64,000 nucleotides of DNA from Heloderma charlesbogerti (Eukaryota > Chordata > Lepidosauria > Squamata > Helodermatidae). The translations under genes were made by a program, and so were the position numbers. Shown in pieces: positions 35,432 to 48,066 of the stretch; within the stretch, counting starts at the first letter, position 1, and every line of letters begins with the position of its first letter. The stretch is from NCBI GenBank assembly GCA_026122225.1, contig JANEZZ010000983.1, forward strand, positions 558,001-622,000, given 5' to 3'. The notes beneath the pieces were generated by a model. The model was not told the origin of the DNA. It worked only from the letters and a program-made list of their open reading frames with translations, and ran no database searches.

Positions 35432-35640
35432 GTGATACATGAGAGCTGGTGTGGCAGAGTAGAGAGAGTGTTGGACTGGGACTGAAGATGAGCAATGAGG
35501 CTCACTTGGGCCAGCTGCTGTCTTTTGGCCTAACCTACTTCACAGGCTGTTGTGAGGATAAAATGGGAGCAGGGGAAAATTTTGTATGCTGCTCTGAACG
35601 TCTTGCAGGAAGGGTGGGTTAAAAATGAAATAAATACAAT
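35432..35640 (+). mobile_element. CORE/MIR-type SINE
   Basis: GAGAGCTGGTGTGGCAGAG, GTGTTGGACTGGGACT, CACAGGCTGTTGTGAGGAT and a GGGTTAAAAATGAAATAAAT 3' end occur in the usual order. Confidence 0.7.
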
Positions 35641-35754
35641 AAAATAGCATGCATTGGTTAGCCTCTCATCAGAACAAGGCATAATCAGGCACCTACCAAA
35701 GTCCCAGGGACCCACCTGCCTGCACAGGACTGGATGGCCAATTTAATTCTTTTA

Positions 35755-36312
35755 TGAACATAAGATCCATGCTGGATCAGGACAAGGGTCCAACTAGTCC
35801 AGTATTCTGTTCACAAACAGTGGCCAACCAGCTGCCCACAGGCAACCCACAAGCAGTGCATGAATGCAACAGTATCCTACCGCCCACATTCGCCAGCAAC
35901 TGGTGTACATAGGTATACTGTCTCTGATACTGGAAGTAGCACAGAGCCATCAGGACTAGCAGCCATTGATAGCCTTCTCCTCCAGGAATTTGTCTAATCT
36001 TTTAAAGCCATCCAAATTGGGGGCCATCACTATATCTTGTGGTAGTGAATTCCATAGTTTAACTGTGCTCTGTCTGAAGAACTTCCTTTTATCTGTCCTG
36101 AATCTCCCACCAGTCAGTTTCACGGGATGACCCCGGGTTCTAGTATTAGAGAGGGAGAAAAATGTCTCTCTGTCAACATTCTCCATATAATGCATGATTT
36201 TGTACAACTCTACTATTATGGCTCTCCTTACTTGCCTTTTTCCCAAGCTAAACAATCCCAGCTGCTGTACCCTTCCCTCATAGCAGAATTGCTCCAGCCC
36301 CTTGATCATTTT
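35755..36312 (-). mobile_element. CR1/L2-type LINE, 3' part, interrupted by BovB (segment 1)
   Basis: The minus-strand frame reads IKGLEQFCYEGR, LGLFSLGKRQVR, then GGRFRTDKRKFF and LWNSLPQDIVM, as in the copy at 20702-21650. The element continues at 39547-39860 on the other side of the BovB insertion. The 3' end (CATAAGA-CCATGCTGGATCAG on plus) is at 35755. Confidence 0.75.
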
Positions 36313-39300
36313 CCCCTTCATGGATCACTGCCTTGTTGTGGCGAAGGGGCTTGCGTAACTCAGTGAAGCCATAAGCTATGCCGTGCAGGGCCACCCAAGA
36401 CGGACAGGTCATGGCAGAGAGTTCTGACAAAATGTGGTCCACTGGAGAAGGAAATGGCAACCCACTCCAGTATTCTTGCCAAGAAAACCCCATGGAACGT
36501 ATCACAAGGCTAAAAGAGATGACGCCGGAAGATGAGCCCCTCAGGTCGGAAGGTGTCCAATATGCTACTGGGGAAGAGCAGAGGGTATTTCCAAGTAGCG
36601 CCAGAAAGAGTGAAGCGGCTGGGCCAAAGCCGAAAGGACACTCAGCTGTGGATGTGTCTGGTGGTGAAAAGAAAATCCGATGCTGTAAAGAACAATATTG
36701 TTTAGGAACCTGGAATGTCAGATCAATGAATCAAGGTAAGCTGGAGGTGGTCAAACATGAGATGGCAAGATTGAACATCGACATCTTGGGAATCACCGAA
36801 CTCAAATGGACAGGCATGGGCGAATTTAATTCAGGTGACCATCATATCTACTATTGTGGGCAAGAATCCCTTAGAAGAAATGGAGTAGCACTCATAGTCA
36901 ACAAAAGGGTGGGAAAAGCAGTACTGGGGTACAATCTTAAAAATGATAGAATGATCTCAGTACGAATCCAAGGCAAACCATTCAACATCACAGTAATTCA
37001 AGTCTATGCCCCAACCACTGAGGCCGAAGAAGCTGAGGTTGATCGGTTCTATGAAGACCTACAACACCTTCTAGAACTAACACCAAAAAAAGATGTCCTC
37101 TTCATCATAGGGGATTGGAATGCTAAAGTAGGAAGTCAAGAAATCACCGGGATAACAGGCAGGCATGGCCTTGGTGTACAAAATGAAGCAGGACAAAAGC
37201 TAATAGAGTTTTGCCAAGAGAACATGCTGATCATAGCAAACACTCTTTTCCAACAGCACAAGAGGTGACTCTACACATGGACGTCACCAGATGGTCAATA
37301 TCGAAATCAGATTGATTATGTCCTTTGCAGCCAAAGATGGAGAAGCTCCATACAGTCAGTAAAAACAAGACCTGGAGCTGACTGTGGCTCAGATCATGAG
37401 CTTCTTCTTGCAAAATTTCGGCTTAAATTGAAGAACGTCGGGAAAACCACTAAACCGTTCAGGTATGACCTAAATCATATCCCTGATGAATATACAGTGG
37501 AGGTGAGGAATAGATTTCAGGGATTAGACCTGATAGACAGAGTGCCTGAGGAACTATGGACGGAGGTCCGTAACATTGTTCAGGAGGCAGCAACTCAATC
37601 CATCCCAAAGAAAAAGAAATGCAAGAAAGCAAAGTGGCTGTCAGAGGAGGCTTTACAAGTAGCTCACGAAAGAAGGGAAGCGAAAAGCAAGGGAGAAAGG
37701 GGAAGATATACCCAACTGAATGCAGAGTTCCAGAAAATAGCAAGGAGAGACAAGAAGGCCTTCTTAAATGAACAATGCAAAGAAATCGAGGAAAACAACA
37801 GAATGGGAAAGACTAGAGATCTCTTCAAGAAAATTGGAGATCTCAAGGGAACGTTTTGTGCAAAGACGGGCATGATAAAGGACAAAGAAGGCAGGGACCT
37901 AACAGAAGCAGATGAGATTAAGAAGAGGTGGCAAGAATACACAGAAGAACTATACAGGAAAGATCTGAATGTCCCTGATAACCATGATAGTGCGGTCACT
38001 GAACTTGAGCCGGACATCCTCGAGAGTGAAGTCAAGTGGGCCTTAGGAAGCATTAGTAACAACAAAGCTAGCGGAGATGACAGTATTCCAGCCGAGCTAT
38101 TTAAAATCCTAAAAGATGATGCTGTTAAAGTGCTGCATTCAATATGCCAACAAATCTGGAACATTCAACAGTGGTCACAAGACTGGAAAAGGTCAGTTTA
38201 TATTCCAATTCCAAAGAAGGGCAACGCCAAAGAGTGTTCAAACTACCGCACAATTGCGCTCATTTCACATGCCAGCAAGGTTATGCTCAAAATCCTACAA
38301 GCTAGGCTTCAGCAGTATGCGAACTGGGAACTACCGGAAGTACAAGCTGGGTTTCGAAGAGGCAGAGGAACTAGAGATCAAATCGCCAACATTCGCTGCA
38401 TCATGGAGAAAGCAAGAGAATTCCAGAAAAACGTCTATTTCTGCTTCATTGACTACGCTAAAGCCTTTGATTGTGTGGATCACAACAAACTGTGGCAAAT
38501 TCTTAAAGTGATGGGAGTACCAGACCACCTTACCTGTCTCCTGAGAAACCTGTACGAGGGTCAAGAAGCAACAGTAAGAACCAGACATGGAACAACCGAG
38601 TGGTTCAAAATTGGGAAAGGAGTACGACAAGGCTGCATATTGTCACCCTGCTTATTTAACTTATATGCAGAGTACATCATGAGAAATGCCGGGTTGAATG
38701 AATCAGAGGTCGGAATTAAGATTGCTGGGAGAATTATCAACAACCTCCGATATGCAGACGATACCACCCTAATGGCAGAAAGCGAAGAGGATCTCAAGAG
38801 CCTCTTGTTGAGGGTGAAAGAGGAGAGTGCAAAAGCTGGTTTGAAACTCAACATTAAAAAAACTAAGATCATGGCATCTGGCCCCATCACTTCCTGGCAT
38901 ATAGAAGGGGAAGAAATGGAAGCAGTGACAGATTTTACTTTCTTGGGCTCCAAGATCACCGCAGACGGTGACTGTAGCCATGAAATTAAAAGACGCTTGC
39001 TCCTTGGGAGGAAAGCTATGGCCAACCTAGACCGCATAGTAAGAAGCAGAGACATCACCTTGCCGACAAAGGTCCGTCTAATCAAAGCTATGGTTTTCCC
39101 AGTAGTAATGTATGGCTGTGAGAGCTGGACTATAAGGAAGGCTGAGCGCCGAAGAATTGATGCTTTTGAACTGTGGTGCTGGAGAAGACTCTTACGAGTC
39201 CCCTGGACTGCAAGGAGGTCAAATCAGTCCATCCTAAAGGAAATCAACCCTGAGTGCTCATTGGAAGGACAGATACTGAAGCTGAAGCTCCAATATTTTG

Positions 39301-39534
39301 GCCACCTAATGCGAAGAGAAAACTCCCTGGAAAAGACCCTGATGCTGGGAAAGACTGAAGGCAAAAGGAGAAGGGGACGGCAGAGGATGAGATGGCTAGA
39401 GAGCATCACGGATGCAATGAATATGAACTTGAGCACGCTCCGGGAGAGAGCGCAGGACAGGAAGGCCTGGCGTGCTATGGTCCATGGGGTCACGAAGAGT
39501 CGGACACGACTGAACGACTGAACAACAACAACAA
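36313..39534 (+). mobile_element. Full-length RTE-BovB LINE, copy 1, with 12-bp TSD
   Basis: The element is 3,222 bases from CCCCTTCATGGATCACTG to an (AAC)n tail, the expected length of BovB. The flanks CTTGATCATTTT (36301-36312 and 39535-39546) are identical. It lies inside a minus-strand CR1/L2 fragment; the intact equivalent of the target is at 21099-21110. The 5' UTR is 65 bases. The 3' end (AAGAGTCGGACACGACTGAA) is shared with copy 2. Confidence 0.95.
36378..39521 (+). pseudogene. BovB endonuclease/reverse transcriptase ORF, copy 1, one premature stop
   Basis: The frame is 1,047 codons plus stop, open except for TGA at codon 297 (37266-37268), where copy 2 has CGA; this is a CpG-type transition. 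The apurinic-like endonuclease (residues about 108-350) shows GTWNVRSM, the E141 motif (ELKWTG), the D246/N248 motif (GDWNAKVG) and SDHELL. The reverse transcriptase (about 600-850) shows FIDYAKAFDC with D692, GVRQGCILSPCLFNL and YADD at 792-795. The stop falls in the endonuclease, so no complete enzyme can be made without readthrough; a later in-frame ATG at 37428 gives a 697-residue RT-containing fragment. The protein would nick DNA and copy its own RNA by target-primed reverse transcription. Confidence 0.95.
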
Positions 39535-39546
39535 CTTGATCATTTT

Positions 39547-39860
39547 AGTTGTCTTTTCCTGCACTTTTTTCATCTCTACAATATCTTTTTTTAGGTGTGG
39601 TGACAGTATTCCAAGTGTGGTCACACCGTAGATTTGTATAAGGGAATATGATATTGGCAGTTTTATTCTCAGTTCCTTTTCTAATTATGCCTAACATGGA
39701 GTCTGCTTCTTTTTTTTACAGCAGTCACACACTGAGCTGACAGTTTCATCGAGCTGTCCACCACAACCCCAAGATCTCTTTCTTGTTCCATCACCACAAG
39801 CTCAGATCCCATCAGGTTATACTTGAAGTTGGGATTTTTTGCCCCAACGTGCATCACCCT
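39547..39860 (-). mobile_element. CR1/L2-type LINE, interrupted by BovB (segment 2)
   Basis: On the minus strand the translation reads MHVGAKNPNF, MGSELVVMEQERDL and VVVDSSMKLSAQC, directly upstream in the element of the part at 35755-36312. It was separated from it by the BovB insertion. Confidence 0.75.
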
Positions 39861-41860
39861 TTTCAGCTCTGAGAGAAGCACTGGGCAGCAGCTGCAGCTA
39901 TCAAGCTGCCACTTGACTTCCCCCACACCGTCCGTTGGTCTGGCCACCCACACTAAGCAATGCTATGTCAGAATCAGTTGTGGGAGAATTTGAATGACTG
40001 CTCACTGCAGGCGGCAGCAGCTGCCCAGGGCTCCTCTCTCTGCCTCCATTGCTGAAACCTCCCCCAGCATGCCCCTTTACAGCCCACCCTATCCTTGCCC
40101 CACCCCCACCGTGTGTTTTGTTGCCATTCCTGCGGCCTGCTGGGCTGCTTGGTCAGCCTGCCTCATCCCAGCCCAGCGATGGGGAGTGGAAATAGGAGAG
40201 TCCTGAAATGGGGAGCAGTGTGTGACAGAAGGAAGGCCCAGAGATTGTCTGGGGGCGGGGGGAGAAAGGGGCCCAGTGATGGGAGGGGAGAAAGAGTGGG
40301 CTGATTTTTTTCTTAGATAAACAATGTTTCTGATTCTTTAAAGCAGGGACTAGGAACTATTTTAATATTTTGGGGGGGGAAGCTCCCCCCCAAGGCTCTC
40401 CGTGGGGCAGATCACGTCAGTGGCCATGGTCACATCCATGGACATCATGACACCCTCCCGACGACCTTGCCCATTTTGCCTCTCTCGACAGAGAAAGAGA
40501 CTCAGCCCGTGCTGGGAGGCATCCGCACTCTTCTGAGAGCTTCCAGATGAGCCCTGCATTGTGTAATTGCTCCGCCTCATTCACAGAATTTTACATCCAG
40601 ATGACAATGTCTTCCATCGGTAAGCCTGCAGTGTTTTCCCACTGTTTCTTCCAGCTGTTTCTTACCACAGAAAATCTGTGCCTGTTGTTTGGTAATGCAA
40701 GGAGTCTTCAGTCTGCAGATACCCTGAAGGTAAGTACAATTTACCCCCCCCCTTTTTTTACACAAAGTGACCATATTCTCCTCCATGACAATGCCCTAGC
40801 TAGGAGCCTGTTTGCTTTTTCATCTGTAGGGCCAAACCAGACATGATTAGAATCTTCTGTGGTTTTTGTTTTGTTAACCATCATCCCTAAGCTTAAGAGA
40901 CAGCTTTGAAGATGGGCAAGTGCTGCTCTGCTTAAGGCTTTCTCCCAGTCCTTCCTCTGTTGGTAATTCCTGCCAAGTGTCCAGGGTGAGGGAGACTGTT
41001 ACAGTTTTACTTTGTTTGAGCTATCTGCTTATACTTCAGTACCCTGGGAGCCTTCAGCTGCCTGTTTACTTCCTATAGCAGATAAAATGCTTCTAAACAA
41101 AGTGTACACCTAAGATTATTTGGTGGGTTGCAATCCAGGTTTTGTACTTACAGTAGTTATAGTACAGGGGTCTTTGAATCCATTTCTTTCTTTTATTGAT
41201 ACAAATATAAATTTCCAATTATTTAAAAGCAACTAAAGTTGTATTTCCTAAGCATTTCTTGTTGTTACAAAACAGAGCATTGCTGAGCCCATTTTTCTCT
41301 ATAGAGTTGTCTGGTAGTATCACAGGTAAGGAGCTTTGATATCAAGGAAACTATCTGACCCCCAAATCAGACCATATTTATATAGTTTCTAAAATATTAC
41401 TTCATAGCTAATATGTCAATACTAATTGCTGTATCACAAATCCAGGTTCACAATCTTGAGTTCTAAAAGAATCCTTCATGATTAAAACACACATATAAAA
41501 ACATAAACACATACTTTTCAAGTTAGATACAATTAATTTTGATTTATGCCTTTGGCAAAGCAATTTGTTACTCAGTGTTTGCTAATTAAACTTAAGTAAT
41601 AAACTTTTCTAGACATTGATGTATCAGACTTCTTAATGTTTATACCTTACACAATATTTTTTGCTCATTAATTGATGAGTGAAAACTTTAAGTTCACTTT
41701 GACCCTGAATATATGACAGTTTGATGTCTCTCCATAACTCTTTTTACCTTTAGTGATAAGTTATAATTCAGTATTTTCTCTTTGGATATTATCCAAACAG
41801 CTTTGCCAATTACATTTTGATAACGATTACCTAAAGTTATTGTGAACTCACTTTTTATCT
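39861..41860. other. Unassigned spacer between the two BovB copies
   Basis: About 2 kb has no gene. A G-run/C-run palindrome (GGGGGGGGAAGCTCCCCCCC) lies at 40372-40391. The right half is AT-rich. Confidence 0.35.
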
Positions 41861-41870
41861 TCCGTATTTG

Positions 41871-44800
41871 TTGTTGTTGTTGTTGTTCAGTCGTTCAGTC
41901 GTGTCCGACTCTTCGTGACCCCATGGACCATAGCACGCCAGGCCTTCCTGTCCTGCGCTCTCTCCCGGAGCGTGCTCAAGTTCATATTCATTGCATCGGT
42001 GATACTATCTAGCTATCTCATCCTCTGCTGTCCCCTTCTCCTTTTGCCTTCAGTCTTTCCCAGCATCAGGGTCTTTTCCAGAGAGTTTTCTCTTCGCATT
42101 AGGTGGCCAAAATATTGGAGCTTCAGCTTCAGTATCTGTCCTTCCAATGAGCACTCAGGGTTGATTTCCTTTAGGATGGACTGATTTGACCTCCTTGCAG
42201 TCCAGGGGACTCGTAAGAGTCTTCTCCAGCACCACAGTTCGAAAGCATCAATTCTTCGGCGCTCAGCCTTCCTTATAGTCCAGCTCTCACAGCCATACAT
42301 TACTACTGGGAAAACCATAGCTTTGATTATACGAACCTTTGTCGGCAAGGTGATGTCTCTGCTTCTTACTATGCTGTCTAGGTTTGCCATAGCTTTCCTC
42401 CCAAGGAGCAAGCGTCTTTTAATTTCATGGCTACAGTCACCGTCTGCGCTGATTTTGGAGCCCAAGAAAGTAAAATCTGTCACTGCTTCCATTTCTTCCC
42501 CTTCTATATGCCAGGAAGTGATAGGGCCAGATGCCGTGATCTTAGTTTTTTTAATGTTGAGTTTCAAACCAGCTTTTGCACTCTCCTCTTTCACCCTCAA
42601 CAAGAGGCTCTTGAGATCCTCTTCGCTTTCTGCCATTAGGGTGGTATCGTCTGCATATCGGAGGTTGTTGATAATTCTCCCAGCAATCTTAATTCCGACC
42701 TCTGATTCATTCAACCCGGCATTTCTCATGATGTACTCTGCATATAAGTTAAATAAGCAGGGTGACAATATGCAGCCTTGTCGTACTCCTTTCCCAATTT
42801 TGAACCACTCGGTTGTTCCATGTCTGGTTCTTACTGTTGCTTCTTGACCCTCATACAGGTTTCTCAGGAGACAGGTAAGGTGGTCTGGTACTCCCATCAC
42901 TTTAAGAATTTGCCACAGTTTGTTGTGATCCACACAATCAAAGGCTTTAGTGTAGTCAATGAAGCAGAAATAGACGTTTTTCTGGAATTCTCTTGCTTTC
43001 TCCATGATGCAGCGAATGTTGGCGATTTGATCTCTAGTTCCTCTGCCTCTTCGAAACCCAGCTTGTACTTCCGGTAGTTCTCGGTTCACATACTGCTGAA
43101 ACCTAGCTTGTAGGATTTTGAGCATCACCTTGCTGGCATGTGAAATGAGTGCAATTGTGCGGTAGTTTGAACACTCTTTGGCGTTGCCCTTCTTTGGAAT
43201 TGGAATGTAAACTGACCTTTTCCAGTCTTGCGGCCATTGTTGAGTGTTCCAAATTTGTTGGCATATTGAATGCAGCACTTTAACAGCATCATCTTTTAGG
43301 ATTTTAAATAGCTCAGCTGGAAGACTGTCATCTCCGCTAGCTTTGTTGTTACTAATGCTTCCTAAGGCCCACTTGACTTCACTCTCGAGGATGTCCGGCT
43401 CAAGTTCAGTGACCGCACTATCATGGTTATCAGGGACATTCAGATCTTTCCTGTATAGTTCTTCTGTGTATTCTTGCCAACTCTTCTTAATCTCATCTGC
43501 ATCTGTTAGGTCCCTGCCTTCTTTGTCCTTTATCATGCCCGTCTTTGCACAAAACGTTCCCTTGAGATCTCCAATTTTCTTGAAGAGATCTCTAGTCTTT
43601 CCCATTCTGTTGTTTTCCTCGATTTCTTTGCATTGTTCATTTAAGAAGGCCTTCTTGTCTCTCCTTGCGATTCTCTGGAACTCTGCATTCAGTTGGATAT
43701 ATCTTCCCCTTTCTCCCTTGCTTTTCACTTCCCTTCTTTCCTCAGCTACTTGTAAAGCCTCCTCAGACAGCCACTTGGCTTTCTTGCATTTCTTTTTCTT
43801 TGGGATGGATTGAGTTGCTGCCTCCTGAACAATGTTACGGACCTCCGTCCATAGTTCCTCAGGCACTCTGTCTATCAGGTCTAATCCCTGAAATCTATTC
43901 TTCACCTCCACTGTATATTCATAAGGGATATGATTTAGGTCATACCTGAATGGTTGAGTGGTTTTCCCTACGTTCTTCAATTTCAGCTGAAATTTTGCAA
44001 CAAGAAGCTCATGATCTGAGCCACAGTCAGCTCCAGGTCTTGTTTTGACTAACTGTATAGAGCTTCTCCATCTTTGGCTGCAAAGGACATAATCCATCTG
44101 ATTTCGATATTGACCATCTGGTGATGTCCATGTGTAGAGTCGCCTCTTGTGCTGTTGGAAAAGAGTGTTTGCTATGATCAGCGTGTTCTCTTGGCAAAAC
44201 TCTATTAGCTTTTGTCCTGCTTCATTTTGTACACCAAGGCCATGCCTGCCTGTTATCCCGGTGATTTCTTGACTTCCTACTTTAGCATTCCAATCCCCTA
44301 TGATGAAGAGGACATCTTTTTTTGGTGTTAGTTCTAGAAGGTGTTGTAGGTCTTCATAGAACCGATCAACGTCAGCTTCTTCGGCCTCAGTGGTTGGGGC
44401 ATAGACTTGAATTACTGTGATGTTGAATGGTTTGCCTTGGATTCGTACTGAGATCATTCTGTCATTTTTAAGATTGTGCCCCAGTACTGCTTTTCCCACC
44501 CTTTTGTTGACTATGAGTGCTACTCCATTTCTTCTAAGGGATTCTTGCCCACAATAGTAGATATGATGGTCACCTGAATTAAATTCGCCCATGCCTGTCC
44601 ATTTGAGTTCACTGATTCCCAAGATGTCGATGTTCAATCTTGCCATCTCATGTTTGACCACCTCCAGCTTACCTTGATTCATTGATCTGACATTCCAGGT
44701 TCCTAAACAATATTGTTCTTTACAGCATCGGATTTTCTTTTCACCACCAGACACATCCACAGCTGAGTGTCCTTTCGGCTTTGGCCCAGCTGCTTCACTC

Positions 44801-45095
44801 TTTCTGGCGCTACTTGGAAATTCCCTCTGCTCTTCCCCAGTAGTATATTGGACACCTTCCGACCTGAGGGGCTCATCTTCCGGCGTCATCTCTTTTAGCC
44901 TTGTGATACGTTCCATGGGGTTTTCTTGGCAAGAATACTGGAGTGGGTTGCCATTTCCTTCTCCAGTGGACCACATTTTGTCAGAACTCTCTGCCATGAC
45001 CTGTCCATCTTGGGTGGCCCTGCACGGCATAGCTTATGGCTTCACTGAGTTACGCAAGCCCCTTCGCCACAACAAGGCAGTGATCCATGAAGGGG
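41871..45095 (-). mobile_element. Full-length RTE-BovB LINE, copy 2, reverse orientation, with near-perfect TSD
   Basis: The element is 3,225 bases. On the minus strand it runs from CCCCTTCATGGATCACTG (45095) to an (AAC)n tail (41887-41871). The flanks TCCGTATTTG (41861-41870) and TCCCTATTTG (45096-45105) are a TSD with one mismatch. It is very similar to copy 1 throughout and oriented tail to tail with it. Confidence 0.95.
41887..45030 (-). pseudogene. BovB endonuclease/reverse transcriptase ORF, copy 2, nonsense codon 42 residues before the end
   Basis: The frame is exactly 3,144 bases as in copy 1, with no net indel. The only break is TAG at 42013-42015 (codon 1006), replacing the tryptophan codon TGG seen in copy 1, so 1,005 residues are open. 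Endonuclease motifs (E141, GDWNAKVG, SDHELL) and reverse transcriptase motifs (FIDYTKAFDC, GVRQGCILSP, YADD) are intact. Only the C-terminal tail, which in copy 1 ends SRTRLND, is lost. The protein could in principle keep both enzymatic domains, but whether the tail is needed is not known from the sequence. Confidence 0.93.
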
Positions 45096-45781
45096 TCCCT
45101 ATTTGTACCAGTTACCTTATTATTTATTTAATTCTCTGGTTTCCTAATTACTTTTGGTGCAACATGCTTATTTGCCTGGGCTTGCAGCTTGAAGACAAGC
45201 CAGCTTTTGCTTTGTGTGTGGCGGTGGGGTGGGGGTGGAAATAGTCACTTCGTTCAGTAATAACTTTGAGCATATTGAGGACTGTGTCACCAACCTTTGG
45301 TGGCAGAGCCATGACAAGACATCATGTACAGATTACATGGAACTGGGGCTTTTAAGAAAATCTATCTTTCTCTTTTTTGCATTGTGACAGCAAGCCAACC
45401 AAGGCCCCATCTACACAAGCCTTTTATTCTGGGGCGGGTGCGAGTCAAGGTCCTTCTGGATAGATGACAGAGTTGCCACTTTGGAGACGTCTGTGGTTCT
45501 CTGCTGGAAAATGCGGATTTCCGAGGAGGCGTTTTGCTGCGATGTTTTCAGCTGCTGTGGCCCGGGTTCACCACAGCGGGGCGTGCTGTCTGACTCTTCC
45601 TCAGAGTGACACCACAGTTTGCGGTGGGCGTGAGGTGGGTGGTGTTACTGATGATATCGCTGTGTGACGCCTTTTCGCCCCTCGCCACTCCGTCGTCTTT
45701 CTTCGCAGATGCACAGTTACTGAGGCACGAAGAGTGGGCTCACTTTGTTCAATCACACTTTCGCAGCTTCGTTGGTTCAGA

Positions 45782-46433
45782 ATGGCTGCTTCAGAGTCAG
45801 TGGCCAAGGGCAGGGGTGTTTCATGGAAACATGGCGAGATAGTCGACCTGCTGGACGTACGGGGGGAACAGAAGGTGCAGGACCAACTTTGGTCCAGTTA
45901 CAGAAACATTGATTCGTACAAGCAGATATCCTGAGAAATGCAGAAATGTGGGCACAACCAGGGCACTGTTGAATGCCAGATGAAAGCCAAGGCTCCCCCA
46001 TTTGAATACCACCAGGTAGCAAACTACAACTCCTGGTCTGGTAACAATGCTGTGACCTGCCCTTATTATGATGAGCTTCATAGTATCCTCCGAGGGGATG
46101 CTACAATTCAGCCAAATCGATTGAGCCGTAGCATCCAAATTCGGAGGGTGCCCATGGATGCTCCAGTGGACGCTCCAGTATGCCCTGTAGCAGAGGGTTT
46201 GGAGGAGCTGTTTGCCCATGACCTGAGGACCATAGATGTAGATGTAGAGTGGTACATGGACCAAACTAGACCACTAGGAGGTAAGCTTCTGCATGCCCCC
46301 CAACCCCCCCCGCATTTACTCTCACTGAATTGGGGGTTGGGTTTTGATGCTTGGGAAATTTCTTTTTCCAGAGGAAGACATTCGTAACTGGGAGATGGCT
46401 GAGGGGGATGCGGTGGAAGCGGAGCCAGCCTAA
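45782..46433 (+). pseudogene. Harbinger-encoded Myb/SANT-like DNA-binding protein, two exons, one premature stop
   Basis: The translation carries the Myb/SANT-like landmarks found in Harbinger accessory proteins: IVDLLDVRGEQKVQDQL, NIDSYKQIS, EMQKCGHNQGTVECQMKAKA, then TCPYYDELHSILRGDA. Such proteins bind the element's ends and help move the transposase to the nucleus. The start ATG at 45782 (MAASESV) is the most likely of two in frame. A TGA at 45932-45934 breaks the frame, where CGA is likely ancestral. A clean intron is predicted: donor GTAAGC at 46281, acceptor TTTCTTTTTCCAG ending at 46371. Joining the exons keeps the frame to EEDIRNWEMAEGDAVEAEPA and a TAA at 46431-46433. Confidence 0.8.
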
Positions 46434-46539
46434 GGTCAGTAGCTCTTTCACTGTAAACATGGAGGTGTGCATATTCAGCTGTACAAAGTTGCACGGCTGC
46501 ATCGCCAATATCATACCATTTCCACATTGCTGCTCATGG

Positions 46540-48066
46540 TTGTGTGGGTGGGCAGCAGCATTCTCTTCTAACCGTTCGCCTCCCCCGCTTCTGCTCTCCA
46601 AAGCATGCCGCCATTTTATCTGCATCCCCAGGCACTAATTCTGCAGTATGGGAAGCCATTGGTGGGAAAGTCAAGTTTTTTTTGTCATGGCGGTCCAGGC
46701 AACAGTGCAGGTCCTTGTTGTGTGTCCCTGGAGCTGTGCAGACATGCATTCCCGATGCATACCTTGGGGTATTATCCCATGGCGGTGCAGCCCTGCCTGT
46801 TCTTGCTCTCTGCAATGGTGAATGAAGGGGGCACCACTTGTTGTGTATTCCTACGCACTTTTGCCCTGCTCCTCTGCCAAAGGCTGTAGAACAATACCGC
46901 TGTTTGACCTCAGGTATGTCACTGCCCCTGGTCAGCCTGGGCAAGAGTTCAGCTCCACTGAAAGTATTCACCTTTCCGGTAAGCATCCTTGTTTGGCCAT
47001 GCTCCCAGTGAGTGAATATCGAAGCCATGACTGCTTTGGTCTTAGAGCCAGCACCAGGTAATGTCCGGTAATGGCGCAAGGACTGAAATCATGACACTAT
47101 TGGTAAACAAATACTGAGGTGGGTGTATCTGTGGAATTCTGGAGTCTCAGGCCAAACCACACAGTGCTTTGCTTTCATCTCTATAATGAACCGCTCAGCC
47201 GCTGGCCAAAATGGGCCAACAAGGGCCACCTAGCTGTAGTTCATATAGGCCCAAAGGTTCTGTGGTCAGCCAGCAACTGCACAAACCATGGTTGCAGCGG
47301 TACTATGTATTTCAGGTGTGTGTGTGTGAAAACGGCCCCAGACAAAGAAAAACAGGCACCTGTGGTGGGCTCGTCACTAAGTTTCACTGTTTGGCGCAGC
47401 AGCGCATGTTCCATGGCAAGGCAGACTTCCAGCACAATCACAGCAGCGGTTGTTCGACTACCCAAACTGTTCTGCCACTGTGCAGTAGACAGGTACGCTG
47501 GCCAGATGCCAAATGCAGAGTGCCACCTTTTTCATGACTGGGATGGGCTCGCACATGGTAGTGGTTTGCCGCTCCAAGATTGGCTGCAGGTTGTCTGCAA
47601 TCTGGAATAAAGTCCCCCTGGACATTTGGAAATGTGTTATCCACTGTTCATCATCCCATTCTTTAAGCACAAAGTTCTCCAACCAATTATGACTCTTTGG
47701 GGAGCACCACTACTGCCGGACTTTCCGTGGACGCACTCCTGTGGCTGGAGGACTATGAAGGCATGCCATCTGTTTGTACTTGATGGTGGCCAGAAAAGAG
47801 GAACTCAGCCTCCTTCGACACAGCAATGCCTTTGCCCTCCTCTGCCTAGCATCTCGCGCTTCACGGTCCAGAAATACTTTGCAAAGACTTACAGTGTTCC
47901 CAAGGACAGCCAAGATCGTGGAGAGGTACACCTGAACCTGGGAGGGATCCATTATGAATTGGGGGGCAGGCACGTAGCGCTCACGTGGGCGCGACGTCGC
48001 AGCATCGCAAGAGTACCTGGCTTCCAGACTGTGGGTCCGGTTGGGTACAAACAGTTGGCAAGACAA
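46540..48066 (-). pseudogene. HARBI1-like Harbinger transposase, frameshifted remnant
   Basis: The N-terminal region is clear in three frames: ATIKYKQMACLHSPPATG (about 47755), NFVLKEWDDEQWITHFQMSR (47620-47680), PIPVMKKVALCIWHLAS and TVAEQFG (47460-47540), then TTAAVIVLEVCLAMEH (47405-47455). This is the helix-rich N-terminal domain preceding the DDE nuclease in HARBI1-type transposases. Frameshifts occur near 47700 and 47465. The DDE part at about 46550-47240 is too decayed to place the catalytic residues with confidence. Confidence 0.75.

Noticed and set aside
38331..43949. Antisense frames of 90-189 codons within both BovB copies
   Set aside because: The same frames occur at mirrored positions in both copies, as expected for shadows of the long ORF.
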